Shown: positions 1 through 9,535, counted from the first letter of the stretch. The stretch: DNA of 64,000 bases from CAVVST01 sp963750995 (GCA_963750995.1 CAVVST010000006.1:1-64000), one strand, 5' to 3'. Notes: generated by a model not told the origin, from the letters alone. Program-made: numbers and translations.

Positions 1-517
1 GTACATTGCAGGCGGTGAGATCGCCTTCTGGCCGAAGGAGTGCGAGTCCGGCCAAAGCGACACCGACGTAGAGCGCCGACGAAGCTGCGAGTCGCCTGAA
101 CTGGAACAGTCCTTGGGCGCGTGCCCCAAGAAGCGCCGACATCGAAGAGGCCGAGGCCCAGAAGATCACGGCGGCGATAGCGGTAACGGGACTCACATTT
201 GAAAAGGCAAGGAGGGCAACGACGGCAAAACAACTGGTCAGCAGTACTGCCAGTGCAGCGGCGCGGAGAAACCACCGATTGAAACTGGGAAACCGGTCGG
301 GTCCGTCGGCGACCGATTGCGGAAAGAAGCGTGTTGCCACGCCCGTGAGGCCAGCCGAGAAGATCAGAAACGTCATGTCGATGAGCCATTGGACAAACAC
401 GAACAACCCGAATGATGTCGGGCCAAGGGATCTGGCGAGCACGACGGTGATCCCCATGCGGCCAACGGCGCTCGTGATGTTGGCGACGGCGCTCCATGAT
501 GTATTGCGTACGAGCAC
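1..517 (-). CDS. Wzx-type polysaccharide flippase, N-terminal part (cut by window edge)
   Basis: About 172 codons are visible before the window edge. A GTG start at 517 follows directly on the TAG stop of the upstream kinase gene, so the two are translationally coupled. The N terminus (LVRNTSWSAVANITSAVGRM, then VLARSLGPTSFGLFVFVQW) is typical of polysaccharide and O-antigen flippases of the MATE/Wzx fold. Long hydrophobic stretches follow (WLIDMTFLIFSAGLTGVA and further segments). By family role it would flip lipid-linked repeat units across the inner membrane for the Wza/Wzc exporter encoded just upstream. The C-terminal part lies outside the window, so family subtype cannot be settled. Confidence 0.75.
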   Translation of the reverse strand, partial: MLVRNTSWSAVANITSAVGRMGITVVLARSLGPTSFGLFVFVQWLIDMTFLIFSAGLTGVATRFFPQSVADGPDRFPSFNRWFLRAAALAVLLTSCFAVVALLAFSNVSPVTAIAAVIFWASASSMSALLGARAQGLFQFRRLAASSALYVGVALAGLALLRPEGDLTACNV

Positions 518-2827
518 CTACGTTTGGGCCGATGATGTGTCGTACTGGTGGTAGTCGGACCGGTAGTACTGCGAGTAGTAGTAGCCATTTCGATCGAGAT
601 CGACACGGTTGAGAATGGCGCCGACGAAATGCGCTCGGGCACGTTGAAGTTGTTCGACGGCCTTGGCCGCGGTATCGCGATTCACCCGGTCCGCGGCGAC
701 GACGAACACGACCGCGGACGCGAGGTGAGCAAGTACGGTGGCGTCGGTCACGGCCATCACCGGCGGAGAGTCAATGATGACTGCGTCGAACTGCTCGGGC
801 AGTGACTTCAGGAACGCCTTGAAGCGTACAGACCCGAGGAGCTCCACGGGGTTCGGCGGTACGCGGCCCGACGGCAGGATCCACAGGCCAGGGACCACCG
901 ACTTTCCGATAGCGTCGGTCGGCCGCGTATCGCCCACGAGCAGGTTCGAGAGCCCCGGCTCCTGAGACCGTTTGAATATCTCGTGCATGCGCGCGCGGCG
1001 CATGTCGGCGTCGATGAGGAGCACGCGCTGGCCGGTCTGGGCCAACCCGATCGCGAGGTTGCTCGCCACGAGCGTCTTGCCTTCGTTCGGGCTCGTACTC
1101 GTAACCACAAACGACCGCGGGCCTTCATCGGCGAACGAGAACAGGATGTTGGTGCGTACGGTTCGGAATGCCTCCGCGAAATTCGCGGGCACGCCGTTGC
1201 TGATGAGTGGCGATTCCCCAGCAATGATCGATTTGGTGGGAATCGTTGGAATCAACCCAAGGGAGGGGATGCCGAGGTGCGCGACGATCTCGTCCGGTGT
1301 CTTGATCCCTTTGTCGATGTATTCGAAGAAGAACGCTGACCCGAGTGCCATCACCCCACCGGCCATGAGCGCGAGCAGCATGTCGAACAGATGCCGCGGA
1401 CGTATCGGCGAGCGGGGAAGTTGGGCGGCATCGACGAGCCGAATATTGCTGGTCTTGAGCTCGCCCGCCACGCCGGTTTCCTTCGCACGCTGCAGCAGGC
1501 CGTCGTAGAGCTGCCGGTTGCTCTCCACATCGCGTTGCAGCACGCCGCCCTCGATCCCCTTGCGGTTCATCGCCAGCGCCTCGCGCTTCTGGCTCTCGAG
1601 CATCGTGCCAAGACTTTGTTCCTGCGCCTGTGCGGCGAGATACTCGTTCTTCACCGACTGAACGACCTTCGTAATTTCGGTCTGGAGCTTGGTCTCCGCG
1701 TTCTGAATCGCCGAGTTGAGCTTGACCATATCCGGGTGGAGGTCGCCGATCCGTTCGGCCTGCTGCGCCCGCTGCCGGTGCAAGTCGGCAAGCTGTCCCT
1801 TCAATTCCTGAATGAAGGTATTCGACAGAACCGCCGGAAGCGTGTCGATGGCCGCCGGGTCATTTTCTATCGCACGGACCTGGTTGTAGAGCGATTCCTT
1901 TTGAATGCGCTCGGTCTTGGCTCTCGTCAGCGCAGCGTTCACCTCGGTGAGCTTCTGGACGACGATGTTCTGACCTTCTTCGGGTGAGACGGCGTCGTTC
2001 CGTTCCTGATACTGTTGGACCGCGGCTTCGCTCGCTTCGACCTGCTTGCGCTGCTCCTCGAGCTGCTGCTCCAGCCAGCCCGACGCCTCTTTCGAGGTGG
2101 AAAACTTGAAATCGAGATCCTGCTGCACGAAGGCTCTTGCGTGAGCATTGGCGAGCGCCGCGGCGAGTGCCGCGTCGCGCGATTGGAACTTGACGTCCAC
2201 CAGCCGGCTGTTCCGGACAGGCGCGACGGTGAGCATTCTGAGAAACGCGTCGATAACCCGCGATTGCGCGGCAGTTTCACCCTCGAGCCCTGGTGACGCG
2301 GCGGCTAGTGCCAGCTGCGCCTCGGCCGCCTGGTCCGCGTTTCCGCGACGTCCCGACCCGACCAGTCGGCTTATCAGTCCGGGCCTGGCGGGATCGGACT
2401 TGAGCTGTGGGTGGTCCCATAAACGCCCGGCGTCCAACGTTCGCTTCGCCAAACCGCGACTTCCGAGCAGTTGGTACTGCGTCTGATAGAAATCGTCGCT
2501 CCCCAAGGCTTCCGGCTCGATCACTTCCTTGAAGCTGACGACGTTCTTCTTGTCGGACTCGAGCAGCAGTCGCGCCTTCGCTTCGTAAATTGGTGTGGCC
2601 GTGAATGTGTATGCCGCGGTACCGACGACGATGACGATGAAGACCGTTGCCACAATCCAGCGGCGTCGATACACCACCTTCACGTAATCGAGCAGATGCG
2701 GTTCGGGACTTCCCGGCGGCGGCTCGAACGAGTCGCCGCCCCGGCTCGGATACGGCCAAGAGTCAACATTGACGTGCTCTTGCGTGACGTCGCGCAGCGG
2801 ATGCTCTATTCGACGGTTCGGGAACAT
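518..2827 (-). CDS. Wzc-like polysaccharide co-polymerase with tyrosine autokinase domain
   Basis: The 769-residue protein has an N-terminal Wzz domain between two membrane segments, the first near residues 58-75 (RRRWIVATVFIVIVVGTAAY), and a long periplasmic coiled coil rich in Q, E and K. A cytoplasmic BY-kinase domain follows. It has Walker A STSPNEGKTLVASNLA, Walker A-prime VLLIDADMRRARMH and Walker B AVIIDSPP. The C-terminal tail is tyrosine-rich (NGYYYSQYYRSDYHQY), the usual autophosphorylation cluster. This architecture controls chain length and export of capsule or exopolysaccharide. Its start codon overlaps the stop of the Wza gene by one base (TGATG), and the flippase starts directly after its stop. 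Confidence 0.95.
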   Translation of the reverse strand: MFPNRRIEHPLRDVTQEHVNVDSWPYPSRGGDSFEPPPGSPEPHLLDYVKVVYRRRWIVATVFIVIVVGTAAYTFTATPIYEAKARLLLESDKKNVVSFKEVIEPEALGSDDFYQTQYQLLGSRGLAKRTLDAGRLWDHPQLKSDPARPGLISRLVGSGRRGNADQAAEAQLALAAASPGLEGETAAQSRVIDAFLRMLTVAPVRNSRLVDVKFQSRDAALAAALANAHARAFVQQDLDFKFSTSKEASGWLEQQLEEQRKQVEASEAAVQQYQERNDAVSPEEGQNIVVQKLTEVNAALTRAKTERIQKESLYNQVRAIENDPAAIDTLPAVLSNTFIQELKGQLADLHRQRAQQAERIGDLHPDMVKLNSAIQNAETKLQTEITKVVQSVKNEYLAAQAQEQSLGTMLESQKREALAMNRKGIEGGVLQRDVESNRQLYDGLLQRAKETGVAGELKTSNIRLVDAAQLPRSPIRPRHLFDMLLALMAGGVMALGSAFFFEYIDKGIKTPDEIVAHLGIPSLGLIPTIPTKSIIAGESPLISNGVPANFAEAFRTVRTNILFSFADEGPRSFVVTSTSPNEGKTLVASNLAIGLAQTGQRVLLIDADMRRARMHEIFKRSQEPGLSNLLVGDTRPTDAIGKSVVPGLWILPSGRVPPNPVELLGSVRFKAFLKSLPEQFDAVIIDSPPVMAVTDATVLAHLASAVVFVVAADRVNRDTAAKAVEQLQRARAHFVGAILNRVDLDRNGYYYSQYYRSDYHQYDTSSAQT

Positions 2828-3720
2828 CAGAAGAACCTTTCCGGTACGATGATGGTGTCGCCGGGCTGCAGGAGATCGTTGAGGTTGACGTTCACTTCTT
2901 GTTGCTTCCCTTTAACGAGTCGCACGACCTTGATCCGACGGGTGGTGCCGCGGTCGGTGGTGCCTCCCGCGAGCGACAACGCCTGCAGCACCGTTGTGTC
3001 GGCAGCCAGCGGAAACGCTCCAGGATTGTTTACCTGACCGAACACGTAGATGTTTTCGGCTCTCGGAACAAAGACAGTGTCACCGTTGCGCAATACGACA
3101 TTGTTCGCGAGGGCACCGCTCTGGAGGTTGTTGATGTCGACTCGCCGAACTTCAGAACCCTCCTGCTGGCCGGGAAGCTGAGGTCCGGACACCGAGCGGT
3201 CGGTCGCCGGGCGCACGATCACGACCGCGCTTGCGGCCCGATCCGTGGTTGATCCGGCTCGTGCCAGCGCTTCGATCAGGGTCATGTCGCCGCTCAAGGA
3301 GTACGAACCTGGCGTCCTTACTTCGCCGACGACAAAGATCCGCTGGCTGCGATACTCGCCGACCGCGACGCTCAATTGTGGGTTTTTGAAGTAACCTCGG
3401 CTGAGCCGTTGCTTGAGCTCGCCTTCCACGTCTCGCAAAGTCAGGCCGCCCGCTTTGACGCGTCCAATCAGCGGAAACGTGAACGTGCCGTCACTTTCAA
3501 CGTTGAACTTGCCGGAAAGATCAAGCTGATCCCAGACGGTGATGGTCAGCACGTCCTGCGATCCGACAACGTAGTCGTTGTTCGGGGGAATTGACGCAGT
3601 CTCGGCGGCGTGCGAACCGGGTGATTGAGCGCGTGCCACGGTAGCGCTGAAATGAAAGCAGCCAGCGACGAGTAGCAGGCCAGCCGCGATTGGTTCGACG
3701 TGATGACAGATGGTGCGCAT
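2827..3720 (-). CDS. Wza-like polysaccharide export outer-membrane protein (Poly_export plus SLBB)
   Basis: A 297-residue exported protein. The N terminus is hydrophobic with a lipobox-like LVAGC (Cys21), although an ARA-Q signal-peptidase site around residue 32 is also possible. The Poly_export domain begins at NNDYVVGSQDVLTITVWDQL. Two SLBB-type domains follow (YRSQRIFVVGEVRTPGSYSL and ENIYVFGQVNNPGAFPLAAD), ending in GDTIIVPERFF. By family it forms the outer-membrane channel that works with the Wzc protein encoded next. Only four bases separate it from the barrel gene upstream, so it sits within one operon. Confidence 0.93.
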   Translation of the reverse strand: MRTICHHVEPIAAGLLLVAGCFHFSATVARAQSPGSHAAETASIPPNNDYVVGSQDVLTITVWDQLDLSGKFNVESDGTFTFPLIGRVKAGGLTLRDVEGELKQRLSRGYFKNPQLSVAVGEYRSQRIFVVGEVRTPGSYSLSGDMTLIEALARAGSTTDRAASAVVIVRPATDRSVSGPQLPGQQEGSEVRRVDINNLQSGALANNVVLRNGDTVFVPRAENIYVFGQVNNPGAFPLAADTTVLQALSLAGGTTDRGTTRRIKVVRLVKGKQQEVNVNLNDLLQPGDTIIVPERFF

Positions 3721-3724
3721 ACAG

Positions 3725-4937
3725 CTACATCCCGTAGGTTAGAGAGGTGGTGGATCGGAGTCCGCGGTAGTCACGGGCAACAAGGGGCGAACGACGCGCG
3801 TAGTACTCCCCATTGACATTCACGCGGAGGCGACGTCCGATCCGATAGAAGCCGCCGGCGCCGTACATCGCGTATCGATCGACACGAGGCACGGCGGTGA
3901 CGCCGCGAAACTGCAAGCCGTAAAACATGGTCGTGGCGGTGATTGCGATTGAGTTTGTGAGACGCTGCCTGATCGTTCCCCCGGCGCCTGTCAGGACGTA
4001 ATAGGGTGCGAGCGGTTCGAACGAATATTCGACGTCTCGTGTCGCTTGGACGGTGAACTGCGTGGAACCGAGCAGCACGTAGCTCAGTTCGGCGGCGCCG
4101 GTCGCTCCCCGGTAATCCGGCACGGCGGCGTTGGCAGCATCAAATGCACGCCATCCGGCGGAAGCACTTCCGCTGACGAGCGCAAGCGGTGCGAACTCGA
4201 CGGTCGCGCTCACCCTGCGGCTGCGCGCATTGCGCCCAGGCGAGAACTGGAACACATCCTGAGCGGTCTCGGCGCCAATTGTCACTGTTGTCAGCGGCGT
4301 CACGCTTTGACGAACTGCGATCCCGATCGTCCCCGACTCGCGGTTCAGCACTTCGCGCAGCCACGTACCTGAAAGACCGCATCACCGACATACGCGATTC
4401 GCTCGCGAGCGCCGTTGACGCGCACCGACGTTACGCGGGTCAACTGCACGTCGACGCCGGCCGTTGCGCGCAGCTCGCGCCGCCGGGATCGGGCGTCGAT
4501 TTCAAAGCTCGGGCGCTGCCGCGTCGCCAGGAACGAGCCACCGACGTACGGCCGCACGCGGTTGAAGGGAACAACCATGCCGCCGGAGGTGAGTCCGTTT
4601 ACTGATCGTTCACTCGCGTAGCGGTTGAAACGTAGGAAGTCGGCGCGCCCGCTGACGGCCACGAGCGCCCGGCCGAGCCGCAGCCGCACGTTCCCCCCGG
4701 ACTGACCGAGGTCATCAGGTCGCTTTTCGGCTCCTCGACCTCGTTGAAGACGTTGGTGTCGAGGCCGGTCATGAGTTCCAGTGTTGGGCTGAGTGTGAGC
4801 GTGCCGAAGCGCATCCCTGAAGGGAGTCCTTCATCGGCGAGTTGATCGATGACGACCTGGCAGAAAGCCGAACCGGCCCCTGGCGCTCCCAAGAGAATCG
4901 CGACGACGATCGTCCGCGTGATCGCAAGGGAAGACAT
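3725..4937 (-). CDS. Outer-membrane beta-barrel protein of the polysaccharide export operon (two frameshifts)
   Basis: Three overlapping open segments in different frames read as one protein: signal peptide from ATG 4937 (MSSLAITRTIVVAILLGAPG), then alternating beta strands ending in SLTYGM, a barrel-like terminus. One frameshift lies in the run of six C near 4694, where adding one G on the coding strand restores GGNVRLRLGRALVAVSG. The second is near 4366, where one extra G restores VFQGTWLREVLNRESG. It resembles the large outer-membrane barrels (BBP2/EpsL-like) found beside wza/wzc in Acidobacteriota. I infer a role in export or anchoring of the polysaccharide. Start chosen at ATG 4937 because the in-frame TTG at 4955 lacks a ribosome site. 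Confidence 0.7.
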
Positions 4938-4967
4938 GGGCCGGCCCCCCACCAAGCGAACTCTGAA

Positions 4968-5192
4968 TTACTGGGTCGGACTCACCGGGCAGGGCCCGAG
5001 TGTATCGCCGTGCGCTAAATGAGCCTCAACTGCCGCAGAAGGGACGATAAGCGTCTGTGCGTTTTCCGGGTTGTCGGGCGGTTTATGGCACAGCGTCACC
5101 CGTTCCGGCGGCCCCTGGGCGAGGAGCGCCGAAATCGCGGCACCGACTATCGCGATTGCGAGCACGATCATCACTAGTTGCGTTCGACTCAT
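4968..5192 (-). CDS. Small exported CHKPP-motif protein
   Basis: A 74-residue protein with an uncleaved or cleavable N-terminal hydrophobic segment (VMIVLAIAIVGAAISALLAQ) and a compact extracellular module with VTLCHKPP near residues 32-39, a central NAQTLIVPSAAVEAHLAHGD and a final GPC. The pattern CHxPP...NAxTxxV...HLxHGDxLGxC recurs in secreted bacterial proteins of unknown function. The Cys, His and Asp residues look suited to metal binding or a disulfide, which is inference. Start at 5192 is set by AGGAGAC upstream. It lies between the EF-hand-like gene and the barrel gene, on the same strand, and probably belongs to the polysaccharide operon. Confidence 0.7.
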   Translation of the reverse strand: MSRTQLVMIVLAIAIVGAAISALLAQGPPERVTLCHKPPDNPENAQTLIVPSAAVEAHLAHGDTLGPCPVSPTQ

Positions 5193-5221
5193 GTCTTGTC
5201 TCCTGAACGATGCCGAGGTTG

Positions 5222-5606
5222 TCATCGACCGCTGAGAAGCGTCGGCATCGCCACTTCGCGTCGGGTTCCGTCGGGCGCGCGTTCGTACGCCCGCATTAAC
5301 GTGTCGCCGGGTCCGTATTCTTCCCAGCGATCGATGATTCCATCGTTATTGCCGTCAAGCTCCTTGCGGAGGAGCCGCTCGCCGTCCATGAAGCTCCGCG
5401 TGTCGAACCTGCCGTCGCCGTTGGCGTCATACACCAGGAGCGTCAGCTTGCCGTCGTCGTCGTAGTACCGCCGCACACGCGGGTCGTTCCGTTGCTTCTC
5501 GCCGTACGGTCCGTGACGCGTGAAACGCGATGACTCCAGATGCGATCGAAAGGAGGAGGCCGACCACGATCACGAACAATTCGGGCGTCCTCGATACTCG
5601 AGCCAT
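5222..5606 (-). CDS. Membrane-anchored protein with two EF-hand-like loops (frameshifted)
   Basis: From ATG 5606, preceded by AAAGG, the protein opens with a transmembrane segment (ELFVIVVGLLLSIASGVIAF). After a frameshift near 5516 it continues as GPYGEKQRNDPRVRRYYDDD, then two calcium-loop-like repeats, DANGDGRFD and DGNNDGIID, and ends ...MPTLLSGR. The DxNxDGxxD loops match EF-hand or dockerin-type calcium sites, so calcium binding is a reasonable inference. The frame change needs one base removed or two added. It is the first gene of the export operon as far as the sequence shows, directly upstream of the CHKPP gene. Function otherwise unknown. Confidence 0.6.
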
Positions 5607-5715
5607 TCGCCTTTGCGACCACGACCGGTCGATCGATTGGGTACGGTGGGGAAGCACGGCTTCGACGCGTTTGGGTGGTGCGACCGAACCAGCCAGCCTG
5701 GACGGGCTCGCATCG

Positions 5716-5731
5716 CGCAAAGCTTCGCCCT
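5716..5731 (-). promoter_or_regulatory. Weak sigma-54-like promoter candidate for the polysaccharide operon
   Basis: On the minus strand the site reads AGGGCGAAGCTTTGCG. It keeps the GG-N10-GC spacing and the TTGC of a -12 box, but the -24 box is poor (AGGGCGA against TGGCACG). Its predicted start of transcription would be about 100 bases before the ATG at 5606. It is much weaker than the other candidates in this window. Confidence 0.25.
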
Positions 5732-5914
5732 TTCACTTACAGGTGCTGCGGAGGTTGACTGGTGTAGGAGCGTCGTGAAGGCGTGAATCTATCGAATGTG
5801 CAGGAACTGGACAATCGCCGGGACGGTAGCTTTTTCTCTATCGATCGATGTATGTCGCGTCTAACCTGGGGCGGGAAACGAACTTGATAGGCAGTAGAGG
5901 ACTATTGAGCAGTA

Positions 5915-5932
5915 GATAGAAGTATTTCTATC
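5915..5932. repeat. Inverted repeat GATAGAA-GTAT-TTCTATC
   Basis: A perfect 7-bp inverted repeat with a 4-base spacer lies 21 bases beyond the stop of the LuxR-type regulator. It is AT-rich and lacks a T tract on either strand, so an operator is as likely as a weak terminator. Confidence 0.35.
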
Positions 5933-5952
5933 CTTGATATTGATATTGCTCG

Positions 5953-6676
5953 CTAAGCCCACCCCTGGTCTCGTGCGTGCAGCGTCAGCTGCAGGCGGCC
6001 CGTGACGCGCAGCTTCTTGTAAACGTGGTGGAGATGCGTTTTGACGGTTCCTTCGGACACGTTGATGCGAGCGGCAATCTGGCGATTCGTCAGGCCCGCC
6101 GCCAACAGACGCATCACATCCGCCTCCCGCCGGGTGAGCACGCGTGCCACTTCAGCTGCCGCAGTTTCCCGTTGCAACAGCCGTTCGACGACCTTGTAAA
6201 TCGAGCTATGTTCCACCCATTGGCCGCCGGCGTGGACCTTTCTGACACAACGCACGAACATGGCTGGCGGCATGTCTTTGAGAACAACCGCCGATGCGCC
6301 GAGCTGCATCGCTCGCAGCGTATCGTCCGCATCCAAGGGGTCAGTGAGCAGGATGGTGCGAGTCTTCAGCGGCGTTGTGTTGCCGGCACGCATGCAGCGT
6401 CTCGAGAATCCGGAACTCCCCCCGCCCCGGTGACATCGAGAGCACCAGGACATCAGGGCGGTGGGTATGAACGGTCTGGGAGATGTGCTCTTCTTCCCAA
6501 CACGTCGCGAGCACACGAAATCCCGGTTCGCTGGTGAAAACCTGCTTGAGTCCCTCGATCATGATCTGAGAACGATCGGTAATGACGAGCGTCAGATGCG
6601 AGGGATTGCCGCCGGTCGCAGCATCGCGCTGCGCCAACTCAGGCCTCCCGATATCTGACAGCAGATTGACCGGCAT
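5953..6676 (-). CDS. NarL/FixJ-type response regulator with degenerate receiver (frameshifted)
   Basis: ATG 6676 follows AAGGAAT. The receiver starts LTLVITDRSQIMIEGLKQVF and runs to ILETLHAC, where a frameshift near 6385 leads to AGNTTPLKTRTILLTDPLDA. It then continues through GASAVVLKDMPP (conserved Lys) to a LuxR-type HTH: LTRREADVMRLLAAGLTNRQ, then VSEGTVKTHLHHVYKKL. The expected phosphoacceptor position, usually PDVVLLDxxMPG, reads PDVLVLSMSPGRG, with Ser in place of Asp. The acidic pocket keeps one Asp only. It may therefore act without phosphorylation, which is inference. No partner kinase is adjacent. It lies between the polysaccharide operon and a divergent amidohydrolase. Confidence 0.8.
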
Positions 6677-6869
6677 GATTCCTTGCTAAGAAACGTAAAC
6701 GGGGTCGGAGCGAGGTGGAACACGTGCCGAGGGGAGCGTATGTTCGCCACGAAGTTTGATCAGTGTCAAGGTTTTTTCGTGCGACATATGGGGAATACTT
6801 ATGTCCCAGTTGATAGTGCAAATGCCCGAGGCTACGTGATCGCGAAGATAAGTGGAGTGAGGGTGCGAT

Positions 6870-8225
6870 ATGAGGTCATGGGCTGGGCTGGATTTTCTTG
6901 ATCGCGGCGTGCTGGGTCCGCTGCACGTCCGGGCTGAGGCTCAGACGCTCGTGTTGGAGGGCGGGACGCTGATCGACGGGACTGGCAGCACTCCCATCAA
7001 CGACGCCGTGATTGTGATCGAAGGGTCACGAATTAAGGCGGTCGGCTCGAGAGGCCAGATTTCGTATCCTCCAACGCGAGGGTCATCAGGACAGACGGGA
7101 GAACCATGCTTCCCGGTTTGGTCGACTCCCACGTTCACATTCGGGATTACATGCCGCAAATGTTTCTGCGGTATGGCGTGACGACCGTTGCAGACACGCA
7201 CGATCCCACGGAGTGGAGCCTCGCGCAGCGGGATGCGATCAACAGCGGCAAGATCCGGGGCCCGAGAACGTTTGTGTCCGGCGAGAGAGCGGCCAACACT
7301 CGTGAAGGGAATCCCCCCAGCATTCCTTTGCAGACGGTGGACGAGGCCAGGGCGTATGTGAGGAAGCTCATGGCACTGGGTGTCGATGTGATCAAGGTGG
7401 ACTCGAGTATCTCGTACGACCAACTGCGCGCCGTCATAGAGGAGGCGACGGCGGCTGGTTTGAGCGTGGTCGGACACTCGCAGAACATCCGCAAGGCGGC
7501 TGAAGTCGGCCTCAAGTACATGGAACACACGAACACGCTGACGATGGCCGATTCTCGAAGCGATGGGGCGACCTGCGAGGGTGACGCCCGACCAGCGTGG
7601 AGCGGACATCGCATTGATGGATACTGCGCAATTTCCCTCGCTCATCGAGTTCATGGTCAAGCAGGGCGTGTTCGTGAATCCCACGTTGGCTGCTCAGTGG
7701 AGGAGTTCCACCCCTCGGGGGCCGGAGTGGGCGGCCGCCGCGGCGAAGATTGTGCAAGACCCAGGACTCGCATTCGTGCCTGCCGACATTCGGCAATCCT
7801 GGAGCCAACCGGACGGCCGCGAACCGAACCGCGAGGGATACGAGAAGATGGCGGAGTTCGTCCGCAGGTATGCGGAGGCCGGAGGCAAAGTCATCAGCGC
7901 GACGGATGCCGGGTTCATGCCGGGGCTCAGCATGCACTACGAAATGCAGATGGTCTCCGATATCGGAGTGCGTCCGATGACGATCATTCAAGGGGCGACT
8001 CTCTGGCCCGCCGAGGCGATTGGCCAGGCGAAGGACCTGGGCAGCGTCGAACCGGGCAAGCTGGCCGACATCATGGTCGTCGAGGGGAATCCATTGAGCG
8101 GACATCGCGACGACGAGAACATCCGCATGGTGATCAAGGATGGTCAAGTCCTGGACACGACATACGATCCACGCTTCGTCAATCCCCTCCCGCGGCCCGT
8201 TGACGCGGCGCCACAACCCAGGTAA
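6870..8225 (+). CDS. Secreted amidohydrolase, imidazolonepropionase-like (two or more frameshifts)
   Basis: Three overlapping open segments make up one metal-dependent amidohydrolase. The first holds TLVLEGGTLIDGTG, the N-terminal beta-sandwich start. The second holds GLVDSHVHIRDY, the HxH metal ligands, then VDVIKVDSS and VVGHSQ. The third, from about 7555, holds ATDAGFMPGLSMHYEMQM, then LWPAEAIGQAKDLGSVEPGK and DIMVVEGNPL, the usual family ending. Frameshifts lie near 7070 and 7555. A third is possible near 6900-6940, because a neighbouring frame there encodes a signal-peptide-like WIFLIAACWV. The start at 6870 has GAGGG upstream. Members of this COG1228-type family hydrolyse cyclic amides or dipeptides; the substrate here is unknown. 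Confidence 0.8.
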
Positions 8226-8250
8226 AGACGAGCCTGGTCGCGAGAGCTGC

Positions 8251-8841
8251 ATGAGCAAGGCGCAGACGAAGGAAGCCGCCGAGAGGCTTAAGAACTACAT
8301 CACTCCGGGCGGCCTGCAGCGACTCATCGACGAGCGGCGGTTTCTGCTCACCAGGGAACGGCGGGCGGTGACAAACGTGGTGGCCTGGGCGGCGAGCAAC
8401 GGTGATCGCAGCGAAAATGCCGATTATCAGTACGGCAAGCGGCGGCTGCGCCAGATCGATCGGCGGATTCGCTTTCTCACCAAACGAATCGATGCCGCGG
8501 AAGTGGTGGACCCGGAAGCCCCGAGAGGTGGGCGGGCGGCGACCCAGGTCTTCTTCGGGGCGACCGTGCGCTACGCCAACGCCGCTGGAGCAGAGCGGGT
8601 GGTGAGCGTCGTCGGCGTCGACGAGGTCGATCTGGATCGCCATCACATCAGCTGGATGTCGCCACTTGCGCGCGCGTTGATGAAGTCGGGACCGGGCGAC
8701 CGCGTGGTCCTTCACGCGCCGGGCACGACGGAGCAACTGCAGATCCTCGAGGTGCGCTATGAGCGCATCTCCGTGGCGCCCTTCAGCGAACCCCTTGGAG
8801 CCGAATCCGCGCCAAAGACGCATCCTCGCACCGGAGATTAG
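8251..8841 (+). CDS. greB: Transcription elongation factor GreB
   Basis: The 196-residue protein has an N-terminal coiled coil including YITPGGLQRLIDERRFLL, then the GreB signature SNGDRSENADYQYGKRRLRQ and IDRRIRFLTKRIDAAEVVDP, followed by a C-terminal FKBP-like domain. The two acidic tip residues (D and E in GDRSENAD) are those needed for cleavage of backtracked RNA in RNA polymerase. The GKRRLRQIDRR stretch separates GreB from GreA. The start was taken at ATG 8251, where the family homology begins. It is followed by a gene-poor stretch. Confidence 0.93.
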   Translation: MSKAQTKEAAERLKNYITPGGLQRLIDERRFLLTRERRAVTNVVAWAASNGDRSENADYQYGKRRLRQIDRRIRFLTKRIDAAEVVDPEAPRGGRAATQVFFGATVRYANAAGAERVVSVVGVDEVDLDRHHISWMSPLARALMKSGPGDRVVLHAPGTTEQLQILEVRYERISVAPFSEPLGAESAPKTHPRTGD

Positions 8842-9286
8842 ACCGCCACAGGGCCGGTGGATTTTCGGAGCAGCAATTGCATCAGTCGGCCGCGCCGTGG
8901 CTCCCCCCGACCCGGTCCGGTTCTATCCGCTGATAAGGCGGGTAGACGAATCGTGCCGAGAAGTCTCGGTAATCCGCGAGGAACTGGTTGCGGTGTGGCT
9001 AGCCAACGCACCTGTGGCCAGGTCCTCGCGGCCTCTCGCCGTTCATGAAGTCGCCGTGCCGCAGGACTTTCTCCTGCCTCAAGCAACAAAGCGGCGACAA
9101 GTAGCTCGCGCTGCACCTCAACCGTAATGCGGGTCGCTACTGATCTGGATCGCAGATGCATGCTGTCCGGATTTGGGTGCGGCGTGAATGACGTCTTGAT
9201 AGCTCCACCTCGCAGGCTCGGGTAACCGGTGGAATTCGGCATCCCGCGTGCGGTGTGCGATTTGCACCCGGCGGCCCAGGTTCTCC
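8842..9286. other. Intergenic region without a recognisable gene
   Basis: About 445 bases between greB and a small unassigned gene. Open frames exist on both strands, including one of 134 codons on the minus strand, but their products are arginine-rich and of low complexity with no domain or signal sequence. I see no terminator, repeat or clear promoter. Confidence 0.4.
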
Positions 9287-9535
9287 GTGCGGATCAAACT
9301 CACGCGAAAACTGAGCAACGCGCTGAACGGCGTGGACCTGCGCCCGTACAGTGTCGGCGACGTGATCGACCTCGCGGAGCCGACGGCCGAGATGCTGGTC
9401 GCCGAACGGTGGGCGGAGCGCGTCCCCGGGCACGAGAGCATTCCTGCCACGGCCGACGACCGTCCGCGCACGACCCGTCAGCGCCTGGACGACCTGCTGG
9501 CCGACGCACCCCCATCCGTCAAGACACGCAAGTAG
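9287..9535 (+). CDS. Small conserved-looking hypothetical protein
   Basis: An 82-residue frame from GTG 9287 begins VRIKLTRKLSNALNGVDLRP, then YSVGDVIDLAEPTAEMLVAE and RWAERVPG, and ends with a charged tail (DDRPRTTRQRLDDLLADAP). The central part (KLS..LNGVDLRPYSVGDVIDL...AEML.AE.WAE) has the composition of a small folded domain rather than of a shadow frame. I do not recognise a characterised family. It precedes a single-domain response regulator by 32 bases on the same strand. The start is uncertain because the ribosome site is weak. Confidence 0.5.
   Translation: MRIKLTRKLSNALNGVDLRPYSVGDVIDLAEPTAEMLVAERWAERVPGHESIPATADDRPRTTRQRLDDLLADAPPSVKTRK

Larger units (their letters stand above)
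5607..5952. other. Intergenic region upstream of the polysaccharide operon
   Basis: No convincing gene is seen here. The region separates the LuxR-type regulator gene, which ends at 5953 on the minus strand, from the polysaccharide export operon on the same strand. It is richer in A and T than its surroundings around 5800-5950. It holds a weak sigma-54-like site (5716-5731) and a 7-bp inverted repeat (5915-5932). Short open frames here lack family features. Confidence 0.5.

Noticed and set aside
8838..9242. A 134-codon minus-strand open frame in the gap after greB
   Set aside because: Its product is low-complexity and arginine-rich, with no start context or domain.
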